36,651 nucleotides of DNA, from NCBI GenBank assembly GCA_947589745.1, contig CANQCS010000022.1, forward strand, positions 1 to 36,651, written 5' to 3'. This stretch comes from an uncultured Oscillospiraceae bacterium. GTDB lineage: Bacteria; Bacillota; Clostridia; Oscillospirales; Oscillospiraceae. A model generated the notes under the pieces. The model was not told the DNA's origin and ran no database searches. It was given only the letters and a program-made list of their open reading frames with translations. Below are positions 16,653-29,239 of the stretch, in pieces; position 1 is the stretch's first letter, and each line of letters opens with the position of its first letter. Made by a program: the position numbers and the translations under genes.

Positions 16653-16759
16653 TGGCTGTTCGCGACTGACGGATAAATTTTCTGATTTTTTCCTTGAGAG
16701 CCTGACAACCCGGCGCCTCCGGCGGGCGTGGGCGGACGGGAAATCCCGGCGCAATTTCC

Positions 16760-16810
16760 TTGTTTTTTCTCCGCGCCGGTGGTATAATAGCCGCAAAGCG
16801 GCTATTATAC
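16760..16810 (+). promoter_or_regulatory. Candidate murD promoter embedded in an inverted repeat
   Basis: TTGTTT (16760-16765) and perfect TATAAT (16783-16788) are 17 nt apart. The -10 box lies within the left arm of a perfect 13-bp inverted repeat, GTATAATAGCCGC (16782-16794) and its complement at 16798-16810, loop AAA. This could be a repressor site or a hairpin at the transcript start. Confidence 0.5.
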
Positions 16811-16828
16811 TTTGATGATTACAGCCAT

Positions 16829-16903
16829 TTTTCTCGCCGCCTGCGGCGGCAACCGAAAAATTTGGCACATGATACCACTCGCGCTGTGCGCTCATGGTAT
16901 CAT
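16829..16903. repeat. Hairpins in the murD leader
   Basis: A GCCGCC-TGC-GGCGGC hairpin near 16832-16846 and a long stem with outer arms ATGATACCA (16869-16877) and TGGTATCAT (16895-16903) enclosing GCGC-TGT-GCGC. Both lie between the candidate promoter and the murD ribosome-binding site. They resemble the palindromes upstream of galK in style. Role unknown. Confidence 0.5.
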
Positions 16904-16944
16904 ACCCTACCATGAACATGGAGAAAATGAATGGAGGCATCCAT

Positions 16945-18324
16945 ATGACACTGCACGACTACCTGGCCTCGCTGAAGGGCCGCACCGTGGCCGTCATTGG
17001 CATCGGCGTCAGCAACCGGCCACTGTTGAAGCTGCTGCTGGACGCGGGGCTGGACGTGACCGCCTGCGACAAAAAGGACCGGGCCGCCCTGGGGCCCTTG
17101 GCAGAGGAGCTGGAGGCGGAGGGCTGCAAGCTGCACCTGGGCGCGGACTACCTGGAGGGGCTGACCCAGGACGTGATCTTCCGCACCCCCGGCCTGCACC
17201 CCAAGTACCTGGCGGCGGCCAGGGAGCGGGGGAGCACAATTACCTCCGAGATGGAGGTGTTCTTCGACGTGTGCCCGTGCCCCATCATCGCCGTCACTGG
17301 CAGCGACGGGAAGACCACCACCACCACCATCATCGCAAAGCTCCTGGAGGCGGCGGGGCGGCGGGTCCACCTGGGCGGCAACATCGGCCACCCGCTGCTG
17401 AGCGAGGCGGACAGCATCGGGCCGGAGGACGCGGCGGTGGTGGAGCTGAGCTCCTTCCAGCTGATGACCATGCACAGGAGCCCCCACGTGGCGGTGCTGA
17501 CCAACCTGGCCCCCAACCACCTGGATATCCACACCGACATGGCGGAGTACGTGGACGCCAAGGCGGCCATCTACCGCTACCAGAGCGCCAATGACCGGGC
17601 GGTGTTCAACTTGGACAACGACATCACCCGGGAGCTGTCCCAGGAGGCCGTTGCGAAGGTGTCCTACTTTACACGGAAGAATTCCCAGGGACCGGACCGG
17701 GGTTGCTGGCTGAAAGATGGGGCCATCTGGTACCGGGACGAGTCGGGAGAGCGGGCGGTGCTGCCGCTGGCGGATATCCTGCTGCCGGGGGTCCACAACG
17801 TGGAGAACTACATGGCCGCCATCTGCGCGGTGCAGGGGATGGCGCCGGACGAAGCCATCCGGGACTTTGCCCGGACCTTCGGCGGGGTGGAGCACCGCAT
17901 CGAGCTGACGCGGGAGCGCCAGGGCGTGCGGTGGTACAACGACTCCATCGCCTCCAGCCCCAGCCGCACTATCGCGGGGCTGAACTCCTTCCCGGAAAAA
18001 GTCATCCTCATCGCCGGCGGCAAGGACAAGGGCGTCAGCTACGCGCCCCTGGGCCCGGTGGTGAACGACCACGTGAAGCTGATGATCCTCTGCGGGGCCA
18101 CCGCCGGAGCCATCCGGAGGGCCACGGTGGAGGCGGAGAACTACGCCGGGCTGGAAATTGTGGAGGTGGGGGACTACCCCTCTGCCGTGGCCCTGGCGGA
18201 CGAGCGGTCCCAGCCGGGGGACGTGGTGATCCTGTCTCCGGCCAGCACGTCCTTCGATCGGTTCAAGAACTTCGAGGAGCGGGGCAGGGTGTTCAAGCAG
18301 CTGGTCCACGACCTCCCCGACTGA
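16945..18324 (+). CDS. murD: UDP-N-acetylmuramoyl-L-alanine--D-glutamate ligase
   Basis: ATP-dependent addition of D-glutamate to UDP-MurNAc-L-Ala in the cytoplasm, an essential step of peptidoglycan synthesis. 459 residues. N-terminal Rossmann-type UDP-binding domain (TVAVIGIGVSNRP), central Mur ligase P-loop TGSDGKTTTT (about 118-127), GGNIGHPLL, ELSSFQL, LAPNHLDIH, and the C-terminal domain beginning near GGVEHRIEL with YNDSIASSPSRTIA. Start chosen at 16945 because GGAGG lies nine bases upstream; an upstream in-frame start has none. It stands alone rather than in a dcw cluster. Confidence 0.95.
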   Translation: MTLHDYLASLKGRTVAVIGIGVSNRPLLKLLLDAGLDVTACDKKDRAALGPLAEELEAEGCKLHLGADYLEGLTQDVIFRTPGLHPKYLAAARERGSTITSEMEVFFDVCPCPIIAVTGSDGKTTTTTIIAKLLEAAGRRVHLGGNIGHPLLSEADSIGPEDAAVVELSSFQLMTMHRSPHVAVLTNLAPNHLDIHTDMAEYVDAKAAIYRYQSANDRAVFNLDNDITRELSQEAVAKVSYFTRKNSQGPDRGCWLKDGAIWYRDESGERAVLPLADILLPGVHNVENYMAAICAVQGMAPDEAIRDFARTFGGVEHRIELTRERQGVRWYNDSIASSPSRTIAGLNSFPEKVILIAGGKDKGVSYAPLGPVVNDHVKLMILCGATAGAIRRATVEAENYAGLEIVEVGDYPSAVALADERSQPGDVVILSPASTSFDRFKNFEERGRVFKQLVHDLPD

Positions 18325-18327
18325 GCA

Positions 18328-18420
18328 CCCAGCCTCCGTCACCGTGCGGCAAGCCCGGACGCGCAGAGGGTGTAGAGCGAGAATAAAAGTTCTTTTTGGC
18401 TCTTTTTCTTTCAAGAAAAA
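18328..18420 (+). repeat. Small hairpin repeat, family 2, copy 1
   Basis: Shares CTCCGTCACCGTGCGGC, then an AGAGCGAGAATAAAAGTTC-type stretch, then a 12-bp A/T-rich stem (GCTCTTTTTCTT paired with AAGAAAAAGAGC) with the inverted copy at about 30713-30812; the stem part recurs at 32820-32856. Lies between murD and yunB. It may also act as a terminator for murD. Confidence 0.75.
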
Positions 18421-18473
18421 GAGCGGAATAAGGAAAAGCCGTCGCCTCATAGGTATCGGTGAGGTGATGCGCA

Positions 18474-19163
18474 ATGCCGAGACGCCGCCGTCCGCCCATG
18501 ACCGGGCGGCAGAGGGTGAGGGTGGTCTGTTTTTTCCTGTCCGCCGCCCTGGTCGCCCTGGCGTGGGTGGGGACAACTCACATGAAGTCCATCCTCAGCA
18601 GCCTGGCGGTGACGCGGGTGTCCAACGCGGTGGGGCGGCTGGTGAGCGACGCGGTGGAGCAGGCCATCGACAGCGGGGATATCCGCTACGACCGGCTGAT
18701 CTCGTTCCGGACGGGGGAGGACGGCCATGTGACGGCGCTGGAGAGCAACATGGCGGAGTTCAACCGCCTCCAGTCGGCGGTAGCCCAGGACGTGCTGGAG
18801 CGGCTGGAGCACATGGAGGAGGCGGACCTGGAGATCCCGCTGGGGACGCTGACGGGCTCACCGCTGCTGGCGGGCCGGGGGCCGGCCTTCACGGTGCGGA
18901 TGCAGGCGGAGGGCACCTGCTCGGTCCGCTTCGGCAACCGGTTCACCCAGGCGGGGATCAACCAAACCATGCACAGCATTTTGTTATATGTTGACGTGTC
19001 CGTCAACATATTGCTGCCGGGGTTCAGCACTGTCACAGACGTGACGAACGCCTTTTCCGTCGCCGAGACGGTGATCGTCGGGCAGGTGCCCGACACTTAC
19101 ACGTATTTTGATTCGGGGAATCCGATGGAAGATGACGCGTTCGATTTTATGATGAACCAGTAG
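18474..19163 (+). CDS. yunB: Sporulation protein YunB
   Basis: 229 residues, close to the family size. A basic N-terminus (PRRRRPP, GRQRVRV) is followed by one membrane segment at about residues 17-37, then a soluble region carrying the conserved NAVGRLVSDAVEQAI, a central SVRFGNRFTQAGINQTMHSI and the tail YVDVSVNILLPG...SVAETVIVGQVPDTYTYF. In Bacillus subtilis yunB is expressed in the mother cell under SigE and is needed for normal spore formation; its biochemical role is not known. GAGGTGA lies just before the ATG. I could not find a convincing SigE promoter; the family 2 hairpin repeat fills much of the upstream gap. Confidence 0.9.
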   Translation: MPRRRRPPMTGRQRVRVVCFFLSAALVALAWVGTTHMKSILSSLAVTRVSNAVGRLVSDAVEQAIDSGDIRYDRLISFRTGEDGHVTALESNMAEFNRLQSAVAQDVLERLEHMEEADLEIPLGTLTGSPLLAGRGPAFTVRMQAEGTCSVRFGNRFTQAGINQTMHSILLYVDVSVNILLPGFSTVTDVTNAFSVAETVIVGQVPDTYTYFDSGNPMEDDAFDFMMNQ

Positions 19164-21940
<2,777 letters not shown>

Positions 21941-21993
21941 CTTTTTTTCATTGGGATTTTCGCCAAAATTGAACAACTTGTCCAAATCCGGGC

Positions 21994-22022
21994 TTGACAT
22001 TTTCCTCAGAGACTGGTATCTT
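21994..22022 (+). promoter_or_regulatory. Promoter of the glycine cleavage operon
   Basis: Perfect TTGACA (21994-21999), 17-nt spacer, TATCTT (22017-22022) with an extended -10 TGG immediately before it. Transcription would start about 35 bases before the riboswitch. Confidence 0.8.
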
Positions 22023-22065
22023 ATAAAAAGTAAGGTTGCGGCAAAAAATTTCATAGGACGGATGA

Positions 22066-22240
22066 TCGTTCCAGGAGAGACCGCGGGTCCGTTCCGCGGC
22101 GCCGAAGGAGCAATGCCACACTCTCTCAGGCAAAAGGGACTGGAGCGGGACGAGATCTGGAAAGCACTTCGGTGCGCCGGCGGGGCAACGGCGGGCATCA
22201 GGCCCGCCGGAATCTCTCAGGCTCAGCATACAGAGGCGTA
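22066..22240 (+). promoter_or_regulatory. Tandem glycine riboswitch
   Basis: Two glycine aptamers in a row. Aptamer 1 (about 22067-22147) has GGAGAGACC, GCGCCGAAGGAGCAA and CTCTCAGGCAAAAGGGAC, with P1 formed by CGTTCCAG and CTGGAGCG. Aptamer 2 (about 22150-22239) has TCTGGAAAGC, GCGCCGGCGGGGCAA and AATCTCTCAGGCTCAG, with P1 formed by ACG..TCTG and CAGA..CGT. Both keep the CTCTCAGG core. The glycine cleavage genes directly downstream confirm the ligand class. Confidence 0.95.
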
Positions 22241-22265
22241 GCACTGGGCTTGCTGCGCCTTTTTC
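22234..22265 (+). terminator. Riboswitch expression-platform terminator
   Basis: AGGCGTAGCA (22234-22243) pairs with TGCTGCGCCT (22251-22260, one G-T pair), followed by TTTTTC. The left arm overlaps the 3' strand of aptamer 2 P1 (22231-22239). Glycine binding should hold P1 and block this hairpin, so the switch turns expression on, the usual sense for gcv operons. Confidence 0.85.
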
Positions 22266-22303
22266 ATTGTGTGAATTTTTATTATTGAGAGGAGAAGAAA
22301 CCA

Positions 22304-24952
22304 ATGAGTGATCTGAAGCGTACCCAGCTCTACGACATCCACGTCGCCGCCGGCGCCACCATGGTGGACTTCGGCGGGTGGGAGATGCCCATTGAGTATC
22401 CCACCAAGATCGTGGCCGAGCACCTGTACACCCGCCATTTCTGCAGCCTGTTTGACGTGTCCCACATGGGCCGCATCCTGGTGGACGGGCCCGACGCCGT
22501 GGCCTTCCTGCAGCACGTGCTGTCCAGCAACGTCCAGGCCCTGGACCTGAACCAGGCCCAGTACGCCATCATCCCCAACGAGAACGGCGGCGCGGTGGAC
22601 GACGCCTACCTGTACCGCTTCGAGGAGGAGCGCTATCTGCTGGTGGTCAACGCCGCCAACACCGACAAGGACCTGGCCCACCTCAACGAGCAGATCAAGG
22701 CTTTCGACGCCAAAATGACCGTCATCACCGGCGACTGGGCCGCCATCGCCGTCCAGGGCCCCAAGTCCAAGGAGCTGCTCCAAATCCTCTCCGGCGGCGA
22801 GGCCCTCACCGAGCCGGTGAAGAACGCCCTGAACACCCTGACCTTCGAGGGCCGCAAGGTCCGCGTGGCCAAGACCGGCTACACCGGCGAGCCCATCGGC
22901 TACGAGGTGTATATCGAGAGCGCGGAGGCCGCCTGGCTGTGGAACAGGCTGATCGAGCTGGGCGCCAAGCCCGCCGGCCTGGGTGCCCGCGACACCCTCC
23001 GCCTGGAGGCCGGCCTGCCCCTGTACGGCCACGACATGGGCCCCGCCCCCGACGGCAGCGAGATGCCCGTGTTCGCCGTGTCCCTGGCCAAGTTCGCGGT
23101 CAGCTTCGCCCCCCAGAAGGGCGACTACGTGGGCCGCAAGCCCCTGGAGCGCCAGTACGCCGCCTTCAAGCGGATCATGGACCGGGATTTCAGCGACCTG
23201 GACGTGCTGCCCAAGCGCATCCAGCCCATTGCCCTGCTGGACAAGGGCGTCATGCGCGCCGGGATGCCCGTCCTGAAGGACGGCGTGCAGGTGGGCTGGG
23301 TCACCAGCGGCACCATGGTCCCGTACTACAAGCATGAGGGCGTGGGCCTCCAGACCGTCATTCTGGACGACGTGGCCAAGCGCTCCATCGGTCTTGCCTA
23401 TATCAACAGCGACATCCTGGAGGACGACGAGGTCCAGGTGGACGTCCGCGGCAAGAAGCTGAAGGCCGTCATTCCTCCGTACCACATGCGCGTGGACGCG
23501 CCTCCCTTTGCCCGTCCCATCATCTACCGTCCCGACGAGGAGGACGGCGCGGCGGCCTCCGGCGACCGGGAGCCCAAGGTCCTGGACCTGATCTCCAAGG
23601 CCATCGACAACCACCAGTGGCGCCAGGAGCGGTGCATCAACCTGATCCCCTCCGAGATGACCCCGTCCCGGGCCGTCCGCCTGCTGTGCGCCAGCGACCC
23701 CGCCTTCCGCTACGCCGAGCACAAGAAGATCAAGAGCTTCTACGACGTGGACGTGTTCTACTATCAGGGCACCAAGTTCATCGATCAGGTGGAGCAGCTG
23801 GCGGTGGAGGAGATGAAGACGTTCCTGGGTTGCTCCGAGGTGGAGACCCGCGCCATCAGCGGCCAGATGAGCAACACCGCCGTGTTCTCCGCCCTCATGG
23901 ACTGGAAGAACCGCCTGGACCGCAAGCACGACCCCAAGCGCCTGGGCTATATCCTCAATAACCACATCGTCAAGGGCGGCCACCTGTCCGCCCAGCCCAT
24001 GGGCGCCCTCCACGACTACGTGGCCATCGACCCCGTCACCGAGCGGCAGGCGGTGGTGAACTTCCCGGTCTGCAAGGACAACATCTACAAGATCGACGCG
24101 GAGGAGACCAAGAAGGTCATCGACCAGTACCGCCCCGAGTTCATCATCTTCGGCAAGAGCATGGTGCTGCACAAGGAGCCCGTGGCCGCCATCCGCGCTT
24201 TCGTGGACGATATGGGCCTCCAGACCACCATCATGTACGACATGGCCCACGTCCTGGGCCTGGTGGGCGACTACTTCCAGAAGCCCTTCCAGGAGGGCGC
24301 GGAGATCGTCACCGGCTCCACCCACAAGACTTTCTTCGGTCCCCAGCGCGGCATCGTCGGCATGAACTGGAAGAAGGGCGAGCTGAAGTACGGCCTGTGG
24401 GAGACCCTGGAGAGCCGCGTGTTCCCGGGCAGCGTGTCCAACCACCACCTGGGCACCCAACTGGGCCTGCTGATGGCCGCCTATGAGATGAACCAGTTCA
24501 AGGACGAGTACCAGAAAGCCGTCATCACCAACGCCAAGCACTTCGCCAAGGCGCTGAAGGCCCAGGGCCTCAACGTGGCCGGCGACCCCGCCATCGACTA
24601 CACCGAGACCCACCAGGTCATCGTCTCCGTGGGCTACGGCACCGGCCCCGAGGTGGCCGAGCGGCTGGAGGCCAACGGCATCATCTGCAACTACCAGGCC
24701 ACCCCCGAGGAGGAGGGCTTCACCGCCTCCGGCGCCCTGCGCATGGGCGTCAACGAGATGACCCGCTTCGGCTTCGGGCCCAAGGAGTTTGACAAGCTGG
24801 CCGAGATCATGGCCGACTGCATCCTCCGGGGCAAGGAGGTCAAGGAGGACGTGGCCGCCCTCCGCGCCGGGTACACCCAGATGCACTACTGCTTCGACGA
24901 CGCGGCTGTCGTGAGCGCCCTGGACGAGCTGGCCAAGAAGACCGGCATCTGA
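22304..24952 (+). CDS. gcvT-glyA: GcvT-serine hydroxymethyltransferase fusion protein
   Basis: 882 residues joining two enzymes normally encoded apart. Residues 1 to about 405 are aminomethyltransferase (T protein): VDFGGWEMPIEYPTKI, DVSHMGRI, NENGGAVDD (with the folate-activating Asp region near 99-100), AKTGYTGEPIGYEVYIE, GLGARDTLRLEAGLPLYGHD. After a linker rich in Asp/Glu/Ala (about 406-424), residues 425-882 are a divergent SHMT: INLIPSEMTPS, FRYAEHKK, SGQMSNTA, GGHLSAQ, DMAHVLGLVG, PLP lysine Lys675 in GSTHKTFFGPQRG, and SGALRMG for carboxylate binding. The SHMT catalytic residues appear intact. The product could pass methylene-THF from glycine cleavage straight to serine formation. First gene after the glycine riboswitch; strong GAGAGGAG upstream; codon use is strongly biased, as in the rest of this operon. 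Confidence 0.93.
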   Translation: MSDLKRTQLYDIHVAAGATMVDFGGWEMPIEYPTKIVAEHLYTRHFCSLFDVSHMGRILVDGPDAVAFLQHVLSSNVQALDLNQAQYAIIPNENGGAVDDAYLYRFEEERYLLVVNAANTDKDLAHLNEQIKAFDAKMTVITGDWAAIAVQGPKSKELLQILSGGEALTEPVKNALNTLTFEGRKVRVAKTGYTGEPIGYEVYIESAEAAWLWNRLIELGAKPAGLGARDTLRLEAGLPLYGHDMGPAPDGSEMPVFAVSLAKFAVSFAPQKGDYVGRKPLERQYAAFKRIMDRDFSDLDVLPKRIQPIALLDKGVMRAGMPVLKDGVQVGWVTSGTMVPYYKHEGVGLQTVILDDVAKRSIGLAYINSDILEDDEVQVDVRGKKLKAVIPPYHMRVDAPPFARPIIYRPDEEDGAAASGDREPKVLDLISKAIDNHQWRQERCINLIPSEMTPSRAVRLLCASDPAFRYAEHKKIKSFYDVDVFYYQGTKFIDQVEQLAVEEMKTFLGCSEVETRAISGQMSNTAVFSALMDWKNRLDRKHDPKRLGYILNNHIVKGGHLSAQPMGALHDYVAIDPVTERQAVVNFPVCKDNIYKIDAEETKKVIDQYRPEFIIFGKSMVLHKEPVAAIRAFVDDMGLQTTIMYDMAHVLGLVGDYFQKPFQEGAEIVTGSTHKTFFGPQRGIVGMNWKKGELKYGLWETLESRVFPGSVSNHHLGTQLGLLMAAYEMNQFKDEYQKAVITNAKHFAKALKAQGLNVAGDPAIDYTETHQVIVSVGYGTGPEVAERLEANGIICNYQATPEEEGFTASGALRMGVNEMTRFGFGPKEFDKLAEIMADCILRGKEVKEDVAALRAGYTQMHYCFDDAAVVSALDELAKKTGI

Positions 24953-25012
24953 TGAGCTTTCCCTGCATGTCAACATGTTTCACCATACACATTTTTTAAG
25001 GAGGACAATACC

Positions 25013-25387
25013 ATGAATTTCCCCGCTGAACTGAAGTACACCAAGGATCACGAGTGGCTGAAGATGATCGACGACACCACCGGCATCGTGGGCATCACCG
25101 ACTTTGCCCAGAGCGAGCTGGGCGACCTGGTGTTCATCAACCTGCCCCAGGAGGGCGACGAAGTGACCAAGGACGAGTCCTTCTGCGACGTGGAGTCCGT
25201 GAAGGCCGTCTCCGACGTGATGAGCCCCGTCACCGGCGTGGTGGCCGAGGTCAACTCCGAGCTGGAGGACGAGCCCCAGATGCTCAACGAGGACCCCTAT
25301 GGCGCCTGGATCGCCAAGATCGAGAACATCACCGAGTTCGGCGACCTGATGGATGCCGCCGACTACGAGGCCATGGTCCAGAAGTAA
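25013..25387 (+). CDS. gcvH: Glycine cleavage system H protein
   Basis: Lipoyl carrier that shuttles the aminomethyl group between P, T and L proteins. 124 residues, normal size. Lipoyl-lysine is Lys64 in ESVKAVSDV, within the family pattern; [10 protein letters not shown] at the N-terminus and [19 protein letters not shown] are typical. TAAGGAGG precedes the ATG. The lipoate ligase encoded later in the operon is the likely modifier. Confidence 0.97.
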   Translation: MNFPAELKYTKDHEWLKMIDDTTGIVGITDFAQSELGDLVFINLPQEGDEVTKDESFCDVESVKAVSDVMSPVTGVVAEVNSELEDEPQMLNEDPYGAWIAKIENITEFGDLMDAADYEAMVQK

Positions 25388-25400
25388 GGAACCATTCAGA

Positions 25401-25434
25401 CAGAAAAGGGGCCATCGCGGCCCCTTTTCTGTAA
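25401..25434. terminator. Hairpin between gcvH and gcvPA
   Basis: Perfect 13-bp stem CAGAAAAGGGGCC (25401-25413) / GGCCCCTTTTCTG (25419-25431), loop atcgc. The TTTT lies in the arm and is followed by gtaaaac, so it looks like a partial terminator or a processing/stabilising hairpin protecting the gcvT-glyA-gcvH message. Confidence 0.65.
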
Positions 25435-25501
25435 AACGACACCTCGGCGGAAGGGGCGTCATGTCCCTTCCGACCACAAAATGGAAGGAGAAAGAACGCT
25501 T

Positions 25502-26809
<1,308 letters not shown>

Positions 26810-26810
26810 G

Positions 26811-28244
26811 ATGAAGCTGATTTTTGAGAAGGGCGCTCCTGGCCAGCACCTGACCCTGATGCCGGAGTGCGACGTCCCCGAGGTGGAGCTGTCCTGCGCC
26901 CGCAAGACCGCCCCCAAGCTGCCCCACGTGTCCGAGACCGAGCTGACCCGCCACTACACCGCCCTGGCCAAGCGGGTCCACGGCGTCAACGACGGGTTCT
27001 ACCCCCTGGGCTCCTGCACCATGAAGTACAACCCCAAGATCAATGAGGATATGGCCGCCCTGCCGGGCTTCACCCAGATCCACCCCCTCCAGCCCGTGGA
27101 GACCGTCCAGGGCTGTATGGAGGTCCTGTCCACCACCGAGAAGCTGCTGTGCGAGATCACCGGCATGGACGCCATGACCTTCCAGCCCGCCGCCGGCGCC
27201 CACGGTGAGTTCACCGGCCTGCTGCTCATCAAGGCCTACCACACCCACCGGAAGGACACCGCCCGGACCAAGATCATCGTCCCCGACTCCGCCCACGGCA
27301 CCAACCCTGCCTCCGCCGTGATGGCCGGGTACACCGTGGTGAACATCCCCTCCAGCGACGACGGCTGCGTGGATGTGGAGGCCCTGCGGAAGGCCGTGGG
27401 TCCCGACACCGCCGGCCTGATGCTCACCAACCCCAACACCGTGGGCATCTTCGATAAGAACATCCTGGAGATCACCAAGATCGTCCACGAGGCCGGCGGC
27501 CTGTGCTACTACGACGGCGCCAACCTCAACGCCGTCATGGGCGTGGTGCGCCCCGGCGACATGGGCTTCGACGTGATCCACCTGAACCTGCACAAGACCT
27601 TCTCCACGCCTCACGGCGGCGGCGGCCCCGGCGCGGGCGCCGTGGGCTGCAAGGCCCTGCTGAAGGAGTTCCTGCCCGGCCCCGTGGTGGAGCAGTGTCC
27701 CGAATGCGGCCTCTACCGCTTCGCCCAGCCGGAGCACTCCATCGGCCGGGTGAAGGACTTCTACGGCAACTTCGACGTGGTGGTCCGGGCCCTGACCTAC
27801 GTGCTGACCCTGGGCAAGGAGGGCATCCCCGACGCGGCCAAGAACGCGGTGCTGAACGCCAACTATATGATGAAGCGGCTCAGCGAGAAGTACACCATGG
27901 CCTACGCCGGACCCTGCATGCACGAGTTCGTCATGACCCTGGTGGACCTCCACGACACCACCGGCATCTCCGCCATGGACATCGCCAAGGGCCTTCTGGA
28001 CCACGGCATCCATCCGCCGACGATGTACTTCCCGCTCATCGTCCACGAGGCGCTGATGATCGAGCCCACCGAGACCGAGAGCCAGGAGACCATGGACCAC
28101 GTCTGCGACGTGTTCCTGCAGCTGTGGGATCTGGCCCACACCGATCCCCAGGCCCTCCACGACGCCCCCACCAAGACGCCTGTCCGGCGTCTGGATGAAG
28201 TCGGCGCGGCCCGGAACCCGGTGCTGCGCTACGTGGCCGGATGA
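26811..28244 (+). CDS. gcvPB: Glycine dehydrogenase (decarboxylating), subunit 2
   Basis: C-terminal, PLP-carrying half of the split P protein. 477 residues. PLP lysine Lys262 in HLNLHKTFSTPHGGGGPG; also FYPLGSCTMKYNPKIN, QPAAGAHGEFTGL, PDSAHGTNPASAVMAGY and LTNPNTVGIFD. Starts one base after the gcvPA stop, with AAGGAGG inside gcvPA, and overlaps the lipoate ligase gene by 4 nt, so these three are coupled. Confidence 0.96.
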   Translation: MKLIFEKGAPGQHLTLMPECDVPEVELSCARKTAPKLPHVSETELTRHYTALAKRVHGVNDGFYPLGSCTMKYNPKINEDMAALPGFTQIHPLQPVETVQGCMEVLSTTEKLLCEITGMDAMTFQPAAGAHGEFTGLLLIKAYHTHRKDTARTKIIVPDSAHGTNPASAVMAGYTVVNIPSSDDGCVDVEALRKAVGPDTAGLMLTNPNTVGIFDKNILEITKIVHEAGGLCYYDGANLNAVMGVVRPGDMGFDVIHLNLHKTFSTPHGGGGPGAGAVGCKALLKEFLPGPVVEQCPECGLYRFAQPEHSIGRVKDFYGNFDVVVRALTYVLTLGKEGIPDAAKNAVLNANYMMKRLSEKYTMAYAGPCMHEFVMTLVDLHDTTGISAMDIAKGLLDHGIHPPTMYFPLIVHEALMIEPTETESQETMDHVCDVFLQLWDLAHTDPQALHDAPTKTPVRRLDEVGAARNPVLRYVAG

Positions 28245-29227
28245 TCCGGGCCATCCAGCTCTACCGCACGGACTGCACGGACCCCCACCGCAATCTGGCG
28301 GTGGAGCAGTACCTGCTGGAGACCGTGCCGGAGCACACCTGCACCCTGTACCTCTGGCAGAACCGGCGGACGGTGGTCATCGGCCGGAACCAGAACCCCT
28401 GGAAGGAGTGCCGCACCACTCAGCTGGAGGCGGACGGGGGATTTCTCTCCCGCCGCCTCTCCGGCGGGGGGGCCGTGTTCCACGACCTGGGGAACCTGAA
28501 CTTCACCTTCCTGGTCCGCAAGGAGGACTACGACCTGGACCGGCAGCTGTCCGTCATTGCGGAGGCGGGCCGGGCTCTGGGCATCTCCGTGGAGCGGTCC
28601 GGGCGCAACGATCTGCTGGCCGACGGGCGGAAGTTCTCCGGCAACGCCTTCTATGAGCACAACGGCCGCAGCTACCACCACGGCACCATCATGGTGGACG
28701 TGGACGGCAGCGCCCTCAGCCGCTACCTGAGCCCCTCCAAGGCCAAGCTGGAGTCCAAGGGCGTGGCCTCCGTCCGCTCCCGGGTGGTGAACCTGAAGGA
28801 GCTGAAGCCGGACCTGACCATCCCGGAGATGGCCCGGCAGATGGAGGCGGCCTTTGAGCGGGTGTACGGCCTCACGGCCACGCGCCTCCGGGAGGAGAAC
28901 TTCGACCTGGCCTACATCGACCGGCTCACGGAGAAGAACCGGAGCTGGGAGTGGCTCTACGGCCGGGACATGAAGTGTACCCTCCAGTGCGGGGCCCGCT
29001 TCGCCTGGGGCGAGATCGAGCTGCGGCTGCTGACAGGGGAGGGGGTCGTCCGGGAGGCGGCGGTGTACACCGACGCCATGGACTGGTCCCTGGCCCCGGC
29101 GCTGGAGAAGGCGCTGACCGGCTGCCGCCTGCGGCTGGACGAGCTCCAGGCCCGCGTCCGCGCCGCCGGGCTGCCCCCGCAGACGGTGGAGGACCTGTGC
29201 GGGCTGCTGGAACAGCAGGATATCTGA
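28241..29227 (+). CDS. lplA: Lipoate--protein ligase
   Basis: Activates free lipoate with ATP and attaches it to lipoyl-lysines, here most likely Lys64 of GcvH. 328 residues: catalytic domain with RRLSGGGAVFHDLGNLNFTF (about 71-90), Lys131 in NDLLADGRKFSGNAF, and HHGTIMV; plus a C-terminal accessory domain (WEWLYGRDMKCTLQ onwards), which is the part needed for lipoate activation. ATG overlaps the gcvPB stop (ATGA at 28241-28244). Codon use is less biased than in the flanking gcv genes. Confidence 0.93.
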   Translation: MIRAIQLYRTDCTDPHRNLAVEQYLLETVPEHTCTLYLWQNRRTVVIGRNQNPWKECRTTQLEADGGFLSRRLSGGGAVFHDLGNLNFTFLVRKEDYDLDRQLSVIAEAGRALGISVERSGRNDLLADGRKFSGNAFYEHNGRSYHHGTIMVDVDGSALSRYLSPSKAKLESKGVASVRSRVVNLKELKPDLTIPEMARQMEAAFERVYGLTATRLREENFDLAYIDRLTEKNRSWEWLYGRDMKCTLQCGARFAWGEIELRLLTGEGVVREAAVYTDAMDWSLAPALEKALTGCRLRLDELQARVRAAGLPPQTVEDLCGLLEQQDI

Positions 29228-29239
29228 AAAAAACGTGAA

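Noticed and set aside
18440-18470. CATAGGTA near yunB as a SigE -10 element
   Set aside because: It would place the transcript start on top of the ribosome-binding site, and no -35 element fits.
22223-24976. Long open frame antisense to the GcvT-SHMT gene
   Set aside because: It is a mirror of strong GC-rich third-position codon bias in the real gene; it is low in complexity and has no recognisable domain.
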